64,000 bases of DNA from Strigamia acuminata (GCA_949358305.1 OX442315.1:14906427-14970426); one strand, 5' to 3'; shown: positions 9,587 to 20,751, counted from the stretch's first letter. Notes: a model not told the origin generated them from the sequence alone. Numbers and translations: made by a program.

Positions 9587-12500
9587 TTATTTTATCGAAA
9601 ATGAAGCGATGATGGTTTCAATTTCTGATGTAAACGCAGCAACATGTTTTTCGATCATTGTTGCGTCCGTTTGGTCTAGATCCTCATCATTATTGAACCA
9701 ATGGCGCAATTCCACGACGTTATACGGCAGCATTCGACGACCATCCTTGTCCATAAGAATGACAGTATTGGGTCCAGTTAATTTATGGATTACGTAAACG
9801 CCTTCCGTCCTCTGTCGAAGTCCTGCAGCAAACTGTCGGTCCGCTGATGACAATTGTCGATTTTTAATAGACACAAAATCGCCTGGTTTGAAATCGTGTG
9901 GTCTTCTTTTTCGATCGAACCAACGTTTATGTCTAATTTGAGCTTTTTGTAAATTTGCAGTGGCATTATTTCGCAATTCTCTCATCAATTCATGCGTCTC
10001 TCGCGCTCGTGCTGGTGGCAGTGGCTGTCCATCGTCGGTGTCCGAATCGAAATCACCTGGATAACGCGCCTCTTGTCCCGTCACCATTTGATAAGGAGAA
10101 TATTGAAGCGAAGCTTGATAGGCTGAGTTGATTGCTAGCACAAAATATCCAATGTGAACGTCCCAGCGCACATGCTCTTCAATATATGCCAAAATGCAGT
10201 TTTTTAATGCTTGGTTTAATCTTTCGGCTAAGTTCCCCTGTGGATGATAAACAGCCGTGTAGCGATTGATGGCGCCAAAACTCTGACATGCAGCCTGGAA
10301 TTCCATTGAACGGAAAGCTGGCGCATTGTCACTTATAATAACTTTTGGAAATGCCCATCGCTGAATAAATCCTTGCAATTGTTTGATTGTTGTTTTCCAG
10401 TCAGATGTCTCGGTCAATCTTACATCCAACCACCGACTGGCGGCATCCACAATTACTAATGCGTAACAATGTCCTCCAATCGATCGGGGTTTTTTACCAT
10501 AATAATCGATGTAAATTGTGTGAAACAAATGTCGTGGTTTGGCCATGATCATTGGTCCATATGGAAGGCGATTTAACGGCTTAGCTCGCTGACATGGTTC
10601 ACATTTTTGAATCCAAAGCAAAACGTCCTCCTTCATCTTTGGCCAATAAACTCGGGCCCGGAGTCGATGAAGTGTTTTTTCAACTCCTAAATGTCCGCAG
10701 CTCGGCGGGTAATGCAGAGCTTTGAAATATTGTTCGCGTAACATTAGGGGCAAATAGATTTGTCTTCTACGGCGAATTTTATTTATGTCGATTGGTGGAT
10801 AACGACATAACATTCCCTTGTACATAGCAAAATCTACGGCACGATACCTGATACGCGCTGCTTGCACTTGGTCGTTGGGCAATTGTCCTTGATCAAGATA
10901 TTCGATTAATTCGGCGCTCCACGTGTCTTCGTGTTGTCGACGAATTATTTCGTTAATAGTTGGTATTAGACGAAAAGGTTGGTGGTCTTGCGGCGCCTCA
11001 TGGAGTCGCTCGGCCTCGTCTTCTTCTTCGTCTTGTTGTTCATCAGCAATTGGTCGTCTTGATGCATTTCTTTGAAATTGTGATCGATCTTGACGCGCTT
11101 GCTGTGGCATAAATCCTGCACGCCCCATCCATGCCGGTTGATAAGTTGTAGAATCGTCCGACGAATCCGAATCTGGACCTCCATATCCGTCAAAATTCGG
11201 TCGCACAGCTCCGGATGGTCCTGCAGGTGGGCTCAACACATCAGGAGTTGGAAATGATGCAGTCGGCACATTTGGTGATGGCAGAGGCGACATTAAAGGT
11301 GGCAATGGTGCAACAGCCCCAGGAGGCGCCGAAACTTGTTTCTGTTGACGCGCTCTGGCTCGAGTTAATACCTGATAATTTGGTGGCGGTCTCTTCTTGT
11401 TTTTAGAACCTTTTGGCCTGCCCAATTTTGGTTTAATTTGCTGCTGTCGTCTTTGCGCTCTTGTTATCACAGCTGCGTTATTTCGTTGTTGTGCCGCAGC
11501 CAATCCAACTCCAATAATGTTGATTATTGGTAATTTTGGCCAATCATTTGGGTCGTCAAAATAAGCGATGTAGCATGTTTCATCAACGAGAGGCGAGTCG
11601 TCTGCATCCAATGGCTCCGATGGCTCCACAGGCGCACGGCTCAAGGCGTCCGCAACACGATTCTGTGCTCCCGAACAGTAAAGAAATGTAAATTTGTACT
11701 CACTGAGGGACAAAACCCATCGTGCCAGGCGTCCTTTTGGTTCTCGCTGCTGGAAAAGCCACTTTAACGACAAATGATCGCTTTCTAAATAAAAATTCAT
11801 CATCTCAAGATATACACGAAATCTTTTGACCGCCCAAACCGCCGCCAAGCACTCAATTTCAGTAACGCTGTAATTCTTTTCAGCAGAATTCAATGCACGT
11901 GATGCAAAGGCGATTGGTGTTCGTTCACCTTGATCATTTAATTGCATGAGTGCAGCGCCCAAACCTGAATAGCTGGCGTCTGTTTGTAGTATGTATGGCT
12001 TGGTCCAATCTGGGAATCTTCGGTGTAGAGTTGGTTCAGCCAATCCTCTCTTGAGTGAATTAAATGCTTCTTGGTGTTGAATCGTCCAATTCCACTCAGA
12101 ATCTTTTTTGAGTAAGGGGCGAAACACCTCGCATGTTTTTGAATAATTTGGGAAAAATGACTGATAATAACCAATCATTCCTTTGAATCTTTGTAATTCT
12201 TTGATGTTGGTAGGCGCCGGAAAATATTGAATTGCCGTCACCTTATTTGGGTTTGGTTTAATGTGTCCAGCCTCTACAATATGTCCTAAAACCTCGAGCG
12301 ATGTTCTGCACAACTCCGTCTTGTTGGCGTTCATCGTGAATCCCGCTTCATCCAAGGCTTGAAGAATTATTTTGAGATGTTGTACATGCTCCTCGAACGT
12401 CTTGCTGAAAATTATGACGTCATCGAGATAAACGAACACGAACTTGTAAAGATATTTCGACAAAGTCTTGTTCATGGCTCTCTGCAGAGTTGCTGGGCCA

Positions 12501-14395
12501 TTAATGGGTCCAAACGGCATTCTCACATATTCGAAAAGTCCTCTGTGCGTAATAAATGCGAGAAATCTCTCGTCACCGGGGCGCACTCCAATCTGGTGGA
12601 AAGCTTCTCGTCCATCTATGATCGAAAACCAATTTGATCCTCCTAAATAAGAAAATATATTATCGATGTCGGGTAGTGGGTAGACATCTGGCAAAGTTTG
12701 AGCATTCATCGGTTTAAAATCCATAGCTGTACGCCAATCTCCAGTTTTCTTTGGAACAACAACAGGCGCCACCGCACAATCACTTTTTGATCGACGAATA
12801 ATGCCTTGTTTTAGTTTTTGGTCCAAATAAGCATCAATTACCATCTTTTTTGCTGGGTTAACGGGTCTTACAGGCACATGAATTGGTCTAAAGTCCGGTT
12901 TTAAATTTACTTCAAACTGAGTGTTGTTACATAATCCAACCTCCTCACGAAATATTTTCGAAATTGGTCGAAGAGTCTGAATTAATAAACGAATTTGGGG
13001 TACCGTCAATGATGACCACAGCTGGTCGTAAATCCAGTCCAGTTGTGTTGGATCACTGCTTGGTTGATATTGTAGTACGTTAACATCCAGAGGCGGCTCC
13101 GAAATCGTCGAATGATCGTGTACTCTGGCCATGAGCGTATTTTCATCCACACGACGCAAAAGCTGTCTTCCCTGCGTGTTAAGTTGTTTTATTGTTGGTG
13201 ACAATTCATAAAGGCGTCTCCGCTGTCGTCTTGCACGTCTGCGTTGGCTAAGCGTCGAAAACAATGATGAATTGAATCTTCTTGATTTTTTAATGGAATC
13301 CTTCCTTTTTGGTGACCATATAAATGACCACTGATCTCGTGTACGATTCCGAATCCTCTTGATTTGGTGCTGAGCATCGTCATTTGGATATTCGAAAATC
13401 TCTTGCGACAAAGGTCGATGTTCTAGAAGAATACAATTAATGTTGTTAATTAATACCTTGGGCACATCCTTAGTGCTGTCCTTTGTATCATCGGGTTTCC
13501 TGATGGGAAATAAAAGAACAGATTCTGACTTGTTAGCTTGTTCTAAAGTCATGAATTGTCTTCGCTCTTGTGATCCCTTCAAATACCACTGGCACAATTC
13601 AAAGTCTGTGCATAGACCAACCGCTCTGCAGAAATCTCTTCCCAGCAGAAGGTCCTCTGATGTTTTGGGTATAATTAAGCAAATGAAAGAAATAATGGCC
13701 AAAGGTGCGCGCACCGACAGTTTAACAGATCCCTTAACTGGAATTTTGTCATCGGCCGCTGTACGCACTGTTTCGTGAAGTTCGAGCAATTCCAAACCCA
13801 TATTGGCTTTAAGTTTGTTGAATAATGACTCCGACATTACACATGTCTGAGCGCCTGAATCCAAAAGTGCGACAAAACTCACGTTAGCCCATGTTATTTT
13901 GATATATGGTGCTTCTCTGTTGAAGCGATCAGTCTTCGTAATTTCGATTCTTGGCTCTTCGGATTTTTGCAATTCCTCGGGCGACAAAAGAACGAAGTTT
14001 GTTTGCAACGTCTCACTCTGCGTTGTCAACGAAGTTGGTTTTTTGGGGGTTTCCTTTGGTTTCACAGACGAAAGTTGCGCTGATTTTGTTGGTTGTGGTG
14101 TTACGACACCGGGTATTTTTATTTTTGATTTACTTGAATCTGTTTTGATTAATGTAGTTAATTTAATGTCCGTAGACGGGGTTAATGATTTGTTGTTGTC
14201 TTCTCGAACAGCAGATGGCGCCTCTGGTGTCGGAGTAGACGGTGTTGTACTTCTATCGACGTCTGGTGAATCTTCAGTCTTCTTCTCAGTAGAGTCCTTG
14301 ATGTTTGTATCCGACCCACTCTCTGGACTCATGCTTTGAGCAGGCCGCTTGCGTTTCCCGACTGACGACTCCATTCCTTGCCACAAACGGGGCAC
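9587..14395 (-). CDS. pol: Pol polyprotein of the 13 kb Gypsy element (protease, RT, RNase H, integrase)
   Basis: 1,602 codons. Aspartic protease LLDSGAQ near residue 176; reverse transcriptase with catalytic VYLDD near 652; RNase H with LQTDAS near 805; a Pro/Gln-rich insert of about 200 residues with an AT-hook-like LGRPKGSKNKKR; integrase with an HHCC zinc finger (HLGVEKT to CEPCQ, about 1230-1265) and a D,D,E triad in IDYYG, SDNAPAF and LAERLN. These copy RNA to DNA and insert it. Pol overlaps the end of gag by 67 bases in the -1 frame, so it is probably made by -1 ribosomal frameshifting, as in many Gypsy elements. No stop or frameshift interrupts it, so it could be active. Confidence 0.93.
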   Translation of the reverse strand: MPRLWQGMESSVGKRKRPAQSMSPESGSDTNIKDSTEKKTEDSPDVDRSTTPSTPTPEAPSAVREDNNKSLTPSTDIKLTTLIKTDSSKSKIKIPGVVTPQPTKSAQLSSVKPKETPKKPTSLTTQSETLQTNFVLLSPEELQKSEEPRIEITKTDRFNREAPYIKITWANVSFVALLDSGAQTCVMSESLFNKLKANMGLELLELHETVRTAADDKIPVKGSVKLSVRAPLAIISFICLIIPKTSEDLLLGRDFCRAVGLCTDFELCQWYLKGSQERRQFMTLEQANKSESVLLFPIRKPDDTKDSTKDVPKVLINNINCILLEHRPLSQEIFEYPNDDAQHQIKRIRNRTRDQWSFIWSPKRKDSIKKSRRFNSSLFSTLSQRRRARRQRRRLYELSPTIKQLNTQGRQLLRRVDENTLMARVHDHSTISEPPLDVNVLQYQPSSDPTQLDWIYDQLWSSLTVPQIRLLIQTLRPISKIFREEVGLCNNTQFEVNLKPDFRPIHVPVRPVNPAKKMVIDAYLDQKLKQGIIRRSKSDCAVAPVVVPKKTGDWRTAMDFKPMNAQTLPDVYPLPDIDNIFSYLGGSNWFSIIDGREAFHQIGVRPGDERFLAFITHRGLFEYVRMPFGPINGPATLQRAMNKTLSKYLYKFVFVYLDDVIIFSKTFEEHVQHLKIILQALDEAGFTMNANKTELCRTSLEVLGHIVEAGHIKPNPNKVTAIQYFPAPTNIKELQRFKGMIGYYQSFFPNYSKTCEVFRPLLKKDSEWNWTIQHQEAFNSLKRGLAEPTLHRRFPDWTKPYILQTDASYSGLGAALMQLNDQGERTPIAFASRALNSAEKNYSVTEIECLAAVWAVKRFRVYLEMMNFYLESDHLSLKWLFQQREPKGRLARWVLSLSEYKFTFLYCSGAQNRVADALSRAPVEPSEPLDADDSPLVDETCYIAYFDDPNDWPKLPIINIIGVGLAAAQQRNNAAVITRAQRRQQQIKPKLGRPKGSKNKKRPPPNYQVLTRARARQQKQVSAPPGAVAPLPPLMSPLPSPNVPTASFPTPDVLSPPAGPSGAVRPNFDGYGGPDSDSSDDSTTYQPAWMGRAGFMPQQARQDRSQFQRNASRRPIADEQQDEEEDEAERLHEAPQDHQPFRLIPTINEIIRRQHEDTWSAELIEYLDQGQLPNDQVQAARIRYRAVDFAMYKGMLCRYPPIDINKIRRRRQIYLPLMLREQYFKALHYPPSCGHLGVEKTLHRLRARVYWPKMKEDVLLWIQKCEPCQRAKPLNRLPYGPMIMAKPRHLFHTIYIDYYGKKPRSIGGHCYALVIVDAASRWLDVRLTETSDWKTTIKQLQGFIQRWAFPKVIISDNAPAFRSMEFQAACQSFGAINRYTAVYHPQGNLAERLNQALKNCILAYIEEHVRWDVHIGYFVLAINSAYQASLQYSPYQMVTGQEARYPGDFDSDTDDGQPLPPARARETHELMRELRNNATANLQKAQIRHKRWFDRKRRPHDFKPGDFVSIKNRQLSSADRQFAAGLRQRTEGVYVIHKLTGPNTVILMDKDGRRMLPYNVVELRHWFNNDEDLDQTDATMIEKHVAAFTSEIETIIASFSIK

Positions 14396-16245
14396 ACAGG
14401 CCTCCAGGATTGCCTGTCAGACATGAACCATTTGTCCGTTGGTGTTTTTCTCCACATAGCATTCTTCGGGAGCTTTGGCTCTGAAGGCGCTTCTTTAGCG
14501 GCTGGAAAAATGACAACGTCCTTGGGACATATGTGCTGTGTATCCGTTCTAGGTGTTGGCGCAGTAGTCGCAGTCATGGCGTGGACATCAGACTTTTGTG
14601 CTGCCGCTGATGCAGATTCCTTTGGCGGGTCCTTATTGGTTTCCTCGCTGTTGGGATCTTCTGGATCGAGCGCGCACGCCGACATATCCTCGAGCAATGC
14701 TGTAAATACTTTGTTGAATCTTGAAAAACGACCAGACCTGGACGAAGTAGATTGTTGATTTAACTTCTCCTCCTCTGTTCTGGTACGTGTGGCAGGACCC
14801 ACTCCTGCGGGTAAAGGCATCTCCTGGTCCGAAACTCCGCACTGTTTGTACTCAAAAGTCCGCAACGAATCCAACTGAAGGCGATTATCGACATCGTTGC
14901 CCATTTTGACTGCGTCGTCGATCGTCCTGATGCACCAAGAGCGCATTAATTGTACGACTTGAGTTTGCATCATGCCCTGAACTCGTTCCCACTGCAAGCC
15001 CTTGTCCTTGTATCCAGCAATATTTAAATAATGAATCATCTCGCTGAGGAACGACATAGTTGATTCCCCTGGCTTTTGTTTGCGCTGAGACAACTTAACA
15101 TTAGCTAAAGCTGAATTAATGGAAAATACCTGCCTGAAAACTAATTCAAAGTCCTCCCAATTGTTTGGTTTTGGAGTTAGAGCCATCCACCAACGTTGCG
15201 CTCTATTTCGAAGCGCGAGAACCACGTATACTTTCAAATATATTCCTTCCGGTGCTCCCATGGTAAACATGTGCGCATATAGCTTACCCAGGAACAGGTC
15301 CACTGTGTCGAAAGTAGCCTCATCCGGATCAAAGTATGGAATTTTTTGAACTTTAAGTTTATACCTTCCAACCTGAGCGGCTTGACGCTGATCTTCCGAC
15401 TCCAACGAGAGTTGAGATCTCGTGTGAGGCAGTTGTCTTGAGGCGCTGAGTGGTATGCCTTGACTACCTCCTTGAGCGGAATCCGGGTCAGGATTCGGTG
15501 GTGGGTCCCGTGGAACATTGGAAGTCGTGTCTCCCTGTTGTGAATGTTGTTGGCGTCGTCTCGGAGAATAAGAGCCAGTGCGTCGTGGTCCCGATGCACG
15601 TCCAGTATCTCCAAAAGAAAAGTCGGCTCCCCGAGCGCCCTCTCGACCACGACGTGTGGCCCCTGAACCTGCTTCTGGTGCTGGTGGTTCAGGCTGAGTT
15701 CGCTCGTTGTGCGAATGGATAAATTCCTCCACTCTGTCGTTCAGCTCGCGCCTAATTTGCCTCATCGATTCGAGCAACTCCTGGCGAAGTTCGTGTTGTA
15801 ACTCCCTTCTATCCTCTCGTAATACTCTCATCAATGCTTCCATCGTCAATGCAGGTGGATTCCTTCGATGTTGTTGTGGTTCCGGTTGCATAAACGCAGG
15901 TTGGTAAGGAGGCGGCGGTCCTCGTTGAATGTCTTCTCGAACCGCTCGCATCCCGTCCACAATTTGTCTTCTTTCCATGAGTGAGTCCTGCAAATGGCGT
16001 CTATTTTCCTCCCATTGATCCCGTGCTGCAGCCGCTTCCCGTTCATGTTGGAGTTGATCCGCTTCCATTTGAGCGTATGTCCTCCAAGGATTGGAAAATG
16101 GTACGTCTGTGGATATTGGTTGTACTAGTAGTTCCTGCTGTTGGTCCGGCTCATGTGTTGGTGAGTCTGGAAGTGGCAAAGTATGCGCTTGTTCGGCTTC
16201 TACGTCCGAAACACTGGATTGCGACAAAGCGTCGCGTGAAGCCAT
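14329..16245 (-). CDS. gag: Gag of the 13 kb Gypsy element
   Basis: 638 codons starting 150 bases inside the 5' LTR. The N-terminal 140 residues are acidic and Gln/Glu-rich with coiled-coil character, followed by an Arg/Ser/Gly-rich linker (about 180-280). The conserved capsid-like core, about 295-460, contains DLFLGKLYAHMF and RAQRWWMAL. Only a short CPVC remains near the C terminus instead of a CCHC knuckle. Residues after it are shared in another frame with the start of pol. It forms the particle that packages element RNA. Intact. Confidence 0.88.
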   Translation of the reverse strand: MASRDALSQSSVSDVEAEQAHTLPLPDSPTHEPDQQQELLVQPISTDVPFSNPWRTYAQMEADQLQHEREAAAARDQWEENRRHLQDSLMERRQIVDGMRAVREDIQRGPPPPYQPAFMQPEPQQHRRNPPALTMEALMRVLREDRRELQHELRQELLESMRQIRRELNDRVEEFIHSHNERTQPEPPAPEAGSGATRRGREGARGADFSFGDTGRASGPRRTGSYSPRRRQQHSQQGDTTSNVPRDPPPNPDPDSAQGGSQGIPLSASRQLPHTRSQLSLESEDQRQAAQVGRYKLKVQKIPYFDPDEATFDTVDLFLGKLYAHMFTMGAPEGIYLKVYVVLALRNRAQRWWMALTPKPNNWEDFELVFRQVFSINSALANVKLSQRKQKPGESTMSFLSEMIHYLNIAGYKDKGLQWERVQGMMQTQVVQLMRSWCIRTIDDAVKMGNDVDNRLQLDSLRTFEYKQCGVSDQEMPLPAGVGPATRTRTEEEKLNQQSTSSRSGRFSRFNKVFTALLEDMSACALDPEDPNSEETNKDPPKESASAAAQKSDVHAMTATTAPTPRTDTQHICPKDVVIFPAAKEAPSEPKLPKNAMWRKTPTDKWFMSDRQSWRPVCPVCGKEWSRQSGNASGLLKA

Positions 16246-16374
16246 GTTGAAATAATAATATGTGTGCCGGCAAAAATAAGTAATTAATCAAATAAATATA
16301 ACGACCTATACTTGCGTAGTCTTCACTGAAGAAAATGGTGGTTTGTGTTCTCTTAGAACACGTTTCGAGTTGAA

Positions 16375-16395
16375 TCCTGTCTAGCTCGCCAAGAT
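16375..16395 (-). promoter_or_regulatory. primer-binding site of the 13 kb element
   Basis: Reading inward on the minus strand from the 5' LTR, four spacer bases (ATCT) are followed by TGGCGAGCTAGACAGGAT. Its complement has exact tRNA 3'-end geometry: CCA, discriminator G, a seven-base acceptor strand, a five-base T stem and part of the T loop. Discriminator G suits tRNA-Ser, but the identity is not proven. Confidence 0.65.
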
Positions 16396-17434
16396 TGTCA
16401 CGTCGTAGTCGACTTTTTAACAATGGTTTCGGAAATTTAAGAATTTCCAGGGATTGTAATAACCAGAAAATTTAGGTTCGCAGGCGCTGCAACTCTTAAA
16501 ACTTTGCCGGGGGTGGTAGCTAGGTTAAGACAGCGTCTATTCGTGAAATCTGTATTTTATGGGTGCAGGATTCAATTCGGGCGCCGTACAAAATGGCGAA
16601 CGTTGATACTCGAATTTTAAGACCAAATATCGTTCTTCACTAGGGAAAATGTCGTCATATGCTAGGCGTACTTACGAAGAGTATGTTTCTTCTCCTGAAC
16701 ACGCGCAAACGTTGGGTGAACGCGCAAACAGGTACCAAACCGCAGACAACGTCGTCGAACCGTTGATAATGAAATGAATACGCAATTGAGACGAGTATGA
16801 GTTCAAAATGTCTAGGCTGAGGAGGAAGTCACAGTCGTGGCATAAAATGTATTGACGAATTGAGACCGTCGAATACGCCGTTTTTCCAGTAATTCGTACG
16901 CAAATAATGGGCAAATAATAAATGTTGTGGTTAGTTAGACTAACATGAGAATTCGGGCTGCATAATGACCGTATGCGTTGAGACGCAACATAATCGCACT
17001 TGGAAATCTCCTAGTTGAGACAGGAGCTGTTGTCTAGTCGAAGGCGAAAATTATTCTCTCTGTCAAAATGTCTTGACAGAACAAGTCACCTCTGATCACA
17101 TGTCAAAGGCCAAGTCAATTCCCAATGGGGACTGGGCAGAAAACAGGCGATCAGGGGTGAAATATGCAAATTTAGAGCGCGATTATATCAACTTATTGCA
17201 GAATTCTCATGAATTGTCTGGATGGGGTGATTAAAACCAGGCCAAATTAAAGATAAATATCAAAAATAAGGAAAATAATACAAAATAAAATAATAAATTT
17301 AGATTTGGGAAAAATAAAATAATTTAAAGGAATTAGAACAATTTCTCAATAAAATTAGGGGAAAATTAAGGGAAAGGCGCAAAATGCGCTTAAAATTTTG
17401 AAAATTATTACTGTCTAAAGTCAGGACCGTGACA
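16396..17434 (-). repeat. 5' LTR of the 13 kb Gypsy element
   Basis: 1,039 bases matching the other LTR. It should carry the element promoter and poly(A) site. It is followed at 17435 by host DNA continuous with the transporter 3' UTR. Confidence 0.93.
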
Positions 17435-17640
17435 ACGTATTTCTATTTGAGAAGGAATATTTAATGGATTATATATTTTTATTTACACAAACATTTGATA
17501 TACAGTTTTTATAAATTGTATAAAATAAAATTTACTGAACAAGGAGATGCTTTTTCAGTAATGAGCCACAAGAGGGCACCAACACCACAGTAAATAAGTA
17601 ACGAGATATCATAGATCTTTATCTGTACCTATGACATATA

Positions 17641-18411
17641 CAGGGTGGTGCAGAAAGTCTGGTTCACAGTAAATAATTTCCAAACCGTTTTAGATGATAA
17701 TTTAGCAAAATGATTGTAAGGGTAGTATGTCGGGGGAAATCAAATTATGACATCCAATTTGACCTCTGAGGTCATCTTCAAGGTCATCTATATTGTAACT
17801 CGAGAACCGTGACAGTTAGAGCAACAAAGTGAATTAGAAAGTTGTAGAGCATCATCCAATTAGTCTAGAACTGTTCTTAAAAAAATTATTTCTTACTGAA
17901 AAGTTTTGAGAAAAAAGGTCTGAAACATTAGTCTACTCACGTCAGCATTGTAACTCAGCTTTGTAACCTAAAAGTATTGAGGCAACCAAGCTAATCCTCA
18001 ATTAGGACACTTTATTGGGTCATACTTGTAAGTGGAAGAGAGGAAACACAAAAGAAAGGAAATAATTTATTTTGGAAATACATTCCTACATGATAGTTTT
18101 AGGTTACAAAGCTGAGTAGACAACGTTTCAAACCTTTTTTTCTCAAAACTTTTTAGTAAGAAATAATTTTTTTAAGAACAGTTCTAGACTAATTGGATGA
18201 TGCTCTACAACTTTCTAATTCACTTTTTTGATCTAATTGTCACGGTTCTCGAGTTACAATATGGATGACCTTGAAGATGACCTCAGAGGTCAAATTCGAT
18301 GTCATAATTGGATTTCCCCCGGCATATTACCCTTACAATCATTTTGCTGAATCAACATCTAGAACAGTTTGGGAATTATTTACTGTGAACCAGACTTTCT
18401 GCACCACCCTG
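17641..18411. mobile_element. foldback element 1 (long TIR, TA target)
   Basis: 771 bases starting CAGGGTGGTGCAGAAAGTCT and ending with its inverse, flanked by TA. Arms of roughly 320 bases pair with a short unrelated centre around 17960-18090. No transposase frame. Probably a non-autonomous Tc1/mariner-type element, judging by the TA target only. Confidence 0.8.
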
Positions 18412-18947
18412 TACACTCCTGTTCGACTCAAAAGGGTGGCCTTCTCCCATTGGCCGAGCCGTATCACTGGTGTAGTAATCTAAAAATATAAACCCAAACA
18501 CCAGAAATGTGTACAGACATTGCAATCGATTGTCTATACTCAGTGAAGGAAGGGAACAAAGCAGTTATAGTTTATGACATCTTGTTTATTTAAGCAAAAT
18601 ACAGTTCATGAATTTTCTTTTTCTTGCAGATTTAATTAGAAGTAATATTAGGACAAACCTAAAAATAGAATTTTAAAATAAATAAATCAATAAAACAAAA
18701 GAAAACAAAAAAAAAGAAAAAGAAAAAATAAATAAATAAATAAATGAATTTAATAATAATAATGTTCTGGACCAATTCGATGTTGCCGAGACATTAGAAA
18801 ATCACGCACACTACCGCGCAATTCCGTTTCATTTTTAGTAACATTTTCGTAAAACTGCACTTCTGCGCGGTCGGAATCGCTCCGACCCTCGCCTATCAAG
18901 TTTCATTTCCAAACATTTGCTTGGCGATATTTTTACTTACTCCTAAA
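18412..18947. other. unassigned spacer with A-rich simple repeat
   Basis: No gene recognised. An A-rich tract with AAAT repeats lies at about 18680-18760. The TSD of the next element begins at 18940. Confidence 0.4.
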
Positions 18948-19662
18948 TAGGGTTGCACCGAATATCAAATAGGCCGAATAACCGAATACCGAATATTCGG
19001 AACCGAATACCATGGCCGAATATTCGGTATTCGGCCGAATAACCGAATATTAAAAAAAAGAATTTTTATGTTGAAAAAAGCCATTTTTAGTTGAAAAAGT
19101 TTACTTTTTATCTAATAAATCCAGTTTTTAGGTTCTAGAATCTTCTTTTTACCCAAAAGGTGTAGTTTTTTAATTATAAAATGTCCTTTTTCTGAAAAAA
19201 ATGCAAATTTTGCCTAAAAATAGCGATTTTTGTCTTAATATTGCGATTTTTGCCTAAAAAGTGCATTTTTGCCTCTGAAAAGCTATTTTTACAGGGAAGA
19301 TGCAATTAATACCTTAAGAATTTTATTTTTAAAATATATATTGAATTTTTATTCAACAATTTGTGATGTTTAGGCAATAATTTCAATTTAATAGTGAAGA
19401 TTAAATTTTTTCGTAAAAAAAATGCAAATTTGATGTAAAAATATGAAGTTATCTTGGATAATGCACTGTAAATTGTGTAAATTATTATTATTCATCCTGT
19501 AAAAGGCGAAAGGTTACACTGAAAAATTCAAACAATTCAAATTTTATCATTATTATGTATTCGGCCGAATAACAAGTGATATTCGGCCGAATAATAATAT
19601 TCGGTTTTTAAGCCGAATAGGCCGAATAACCGAATACAAACCGAATATTCGGTGCAACCCTA
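18948..19662. mobile_element. non-autonomous hAT-like element rich in CCGAATA
   Basis: 715 bases with 18-bp terminal inverted repeats (TAGGGTTGCACCGAATAT) and a perfect 8-bp target duplication CTCCTAAA at 18940-18947 and 19663-19670. Subterminal regions hold many CCGAATA motifs in both orientations, possible transposase sites. No ORF. Confidence 0.88.
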
Positions 19663-19886
19663 CTCCTAAAACTTCTTCCACTTTCTTTTCAAAACAATTA
19701 AGGTAATTGATGAAAGGTCCGGCCAACTATTTAAAAAATATTACGTAATTAATATTTTGAAGAATGAATATAGAGTAATTGAAGAGTATAATATACCACG
19801 GAACCATGTAAAGTATTAAAATAAAAATAAATCGTAGGAACAGTTCTAACTTCTGACCGCCAGACAGCACTACTATGTTATTAGGC

Positions 19887-20196
19887 AGTGGCTACGTTCA
19901 TGTCCGACATGAACGTATTATTTTCATGACGCGCTGTGATTGGCTGAGATCTATTCATGTCGGTTCGTTTCCTCAACGTATTTTTCTCAAATTCAATGTT
20001 TTCGAGGTTCTAGCTTCTTTTTTTCTTACAAGGGGGGGGCGTAGCCCCCCCCTTGACCCCCCCAGACCTAACCTTATCTGTGTTTAGCAAAGTTGACAAA
20101 ATGAGGATTTTCATCAATGTATTTCAATGTATCTCTCAACCAATCACAGCGCGTCATGAAAATAATACGTTCACGTCGGACATGAACGTAGCCACT
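19887..20196. mobile_element. foldback element with GGGGG/CCCCC centre
   Basis: The 5' arm AGTGGCTACGTTCATGTCCG has an inverted copy ending at 20196; arms are about 57 bases and continue CATGACGCGCTGTGATTGG. The centre contains GGGGGGGCGTAGCCCCCCC. It is flanked by imperfect direct repeats ATGTTATTAGGCAG and ATGTTATTAAGCAG. Absent from the homologous blocks at 27550 and 52915, which shows it is an insertion. Confidence 0.75.
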
Positions 20197-20751
20197 TCGA
20201 TGTTATTAAGCAGAAGACCACATCTATCTCTTAACTGAACGCTATTTCAACCAAGACACATATTCGCTTGAATATTGGAGATGTTAAAAGGTCAACACAC
20301 CAATGCTTTAATTGACTACTGGTATGCATCAAGTAACTATTGGGAGTTATATTGCAAAGTGGTTCATTCTCTCCGATTACTCATTTTATGTATTGTACAG
20401 GATAATGCAGATAAAGATATTAATAAAATTTTTATGAAATAAGAGATTCAAACGACAGGGTCGTATTTGGGAATTGACTACATTGACATTCTTTTGTTGT
20501 TTTGTCATGCACTGAATATTCTCTCGCCTAGTCACCATCAGGTTGGCCAAGTTTCAAGGAGAGATCCTAACAGATGGCAGCAGAAATTATTGCATGCAAA
20601 AAACAATGAAGAAGCTCAATTTTTTTTCATTCTGACAGAAGTGTTTAAAAATTCTGTTGGTAGATTGCACCATTCTAAGTGAAAATATTTCAAGTAATAT
20701 CTGCTTCATACCACATTGTGTTGTGTTACTGCTATTATGATGTTATTAAAC

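Larger units (their letters stand above)
4318..17434 (-). mobile_element. 13.1 kb Gypsy-type LTR retrotransposon with a third ORF
   Basis: Two 1,039-base LTRs (4318-5356 and 16396-17434) flank gag, pol and ORF3, all on the minus strand. I see no difference between the LTRs, so insertion is recent. A primer-binding site starts four bases inside the 5' LTR, and a G-rich polypurine tract (complement of 5357-5371) abuts the 3' LTR. The flanking tetranucleotides AGAT (4314-4317) and ACGT (17435-17438) sit exactly where a 4-bp target duplication should be but match at only two bases. The homologous unoccupied sites at 26660 and 52285 read GATATACTTATTTC, confirming the insertion point. All three reading frames are open. 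Confidence 0.93.

Noticed and set aside
17641-17980. Foldback arms as a regulatory RNA gene
   Set aside because: TA-flanked inverted termini and the same design in two other elements fit transposons better.
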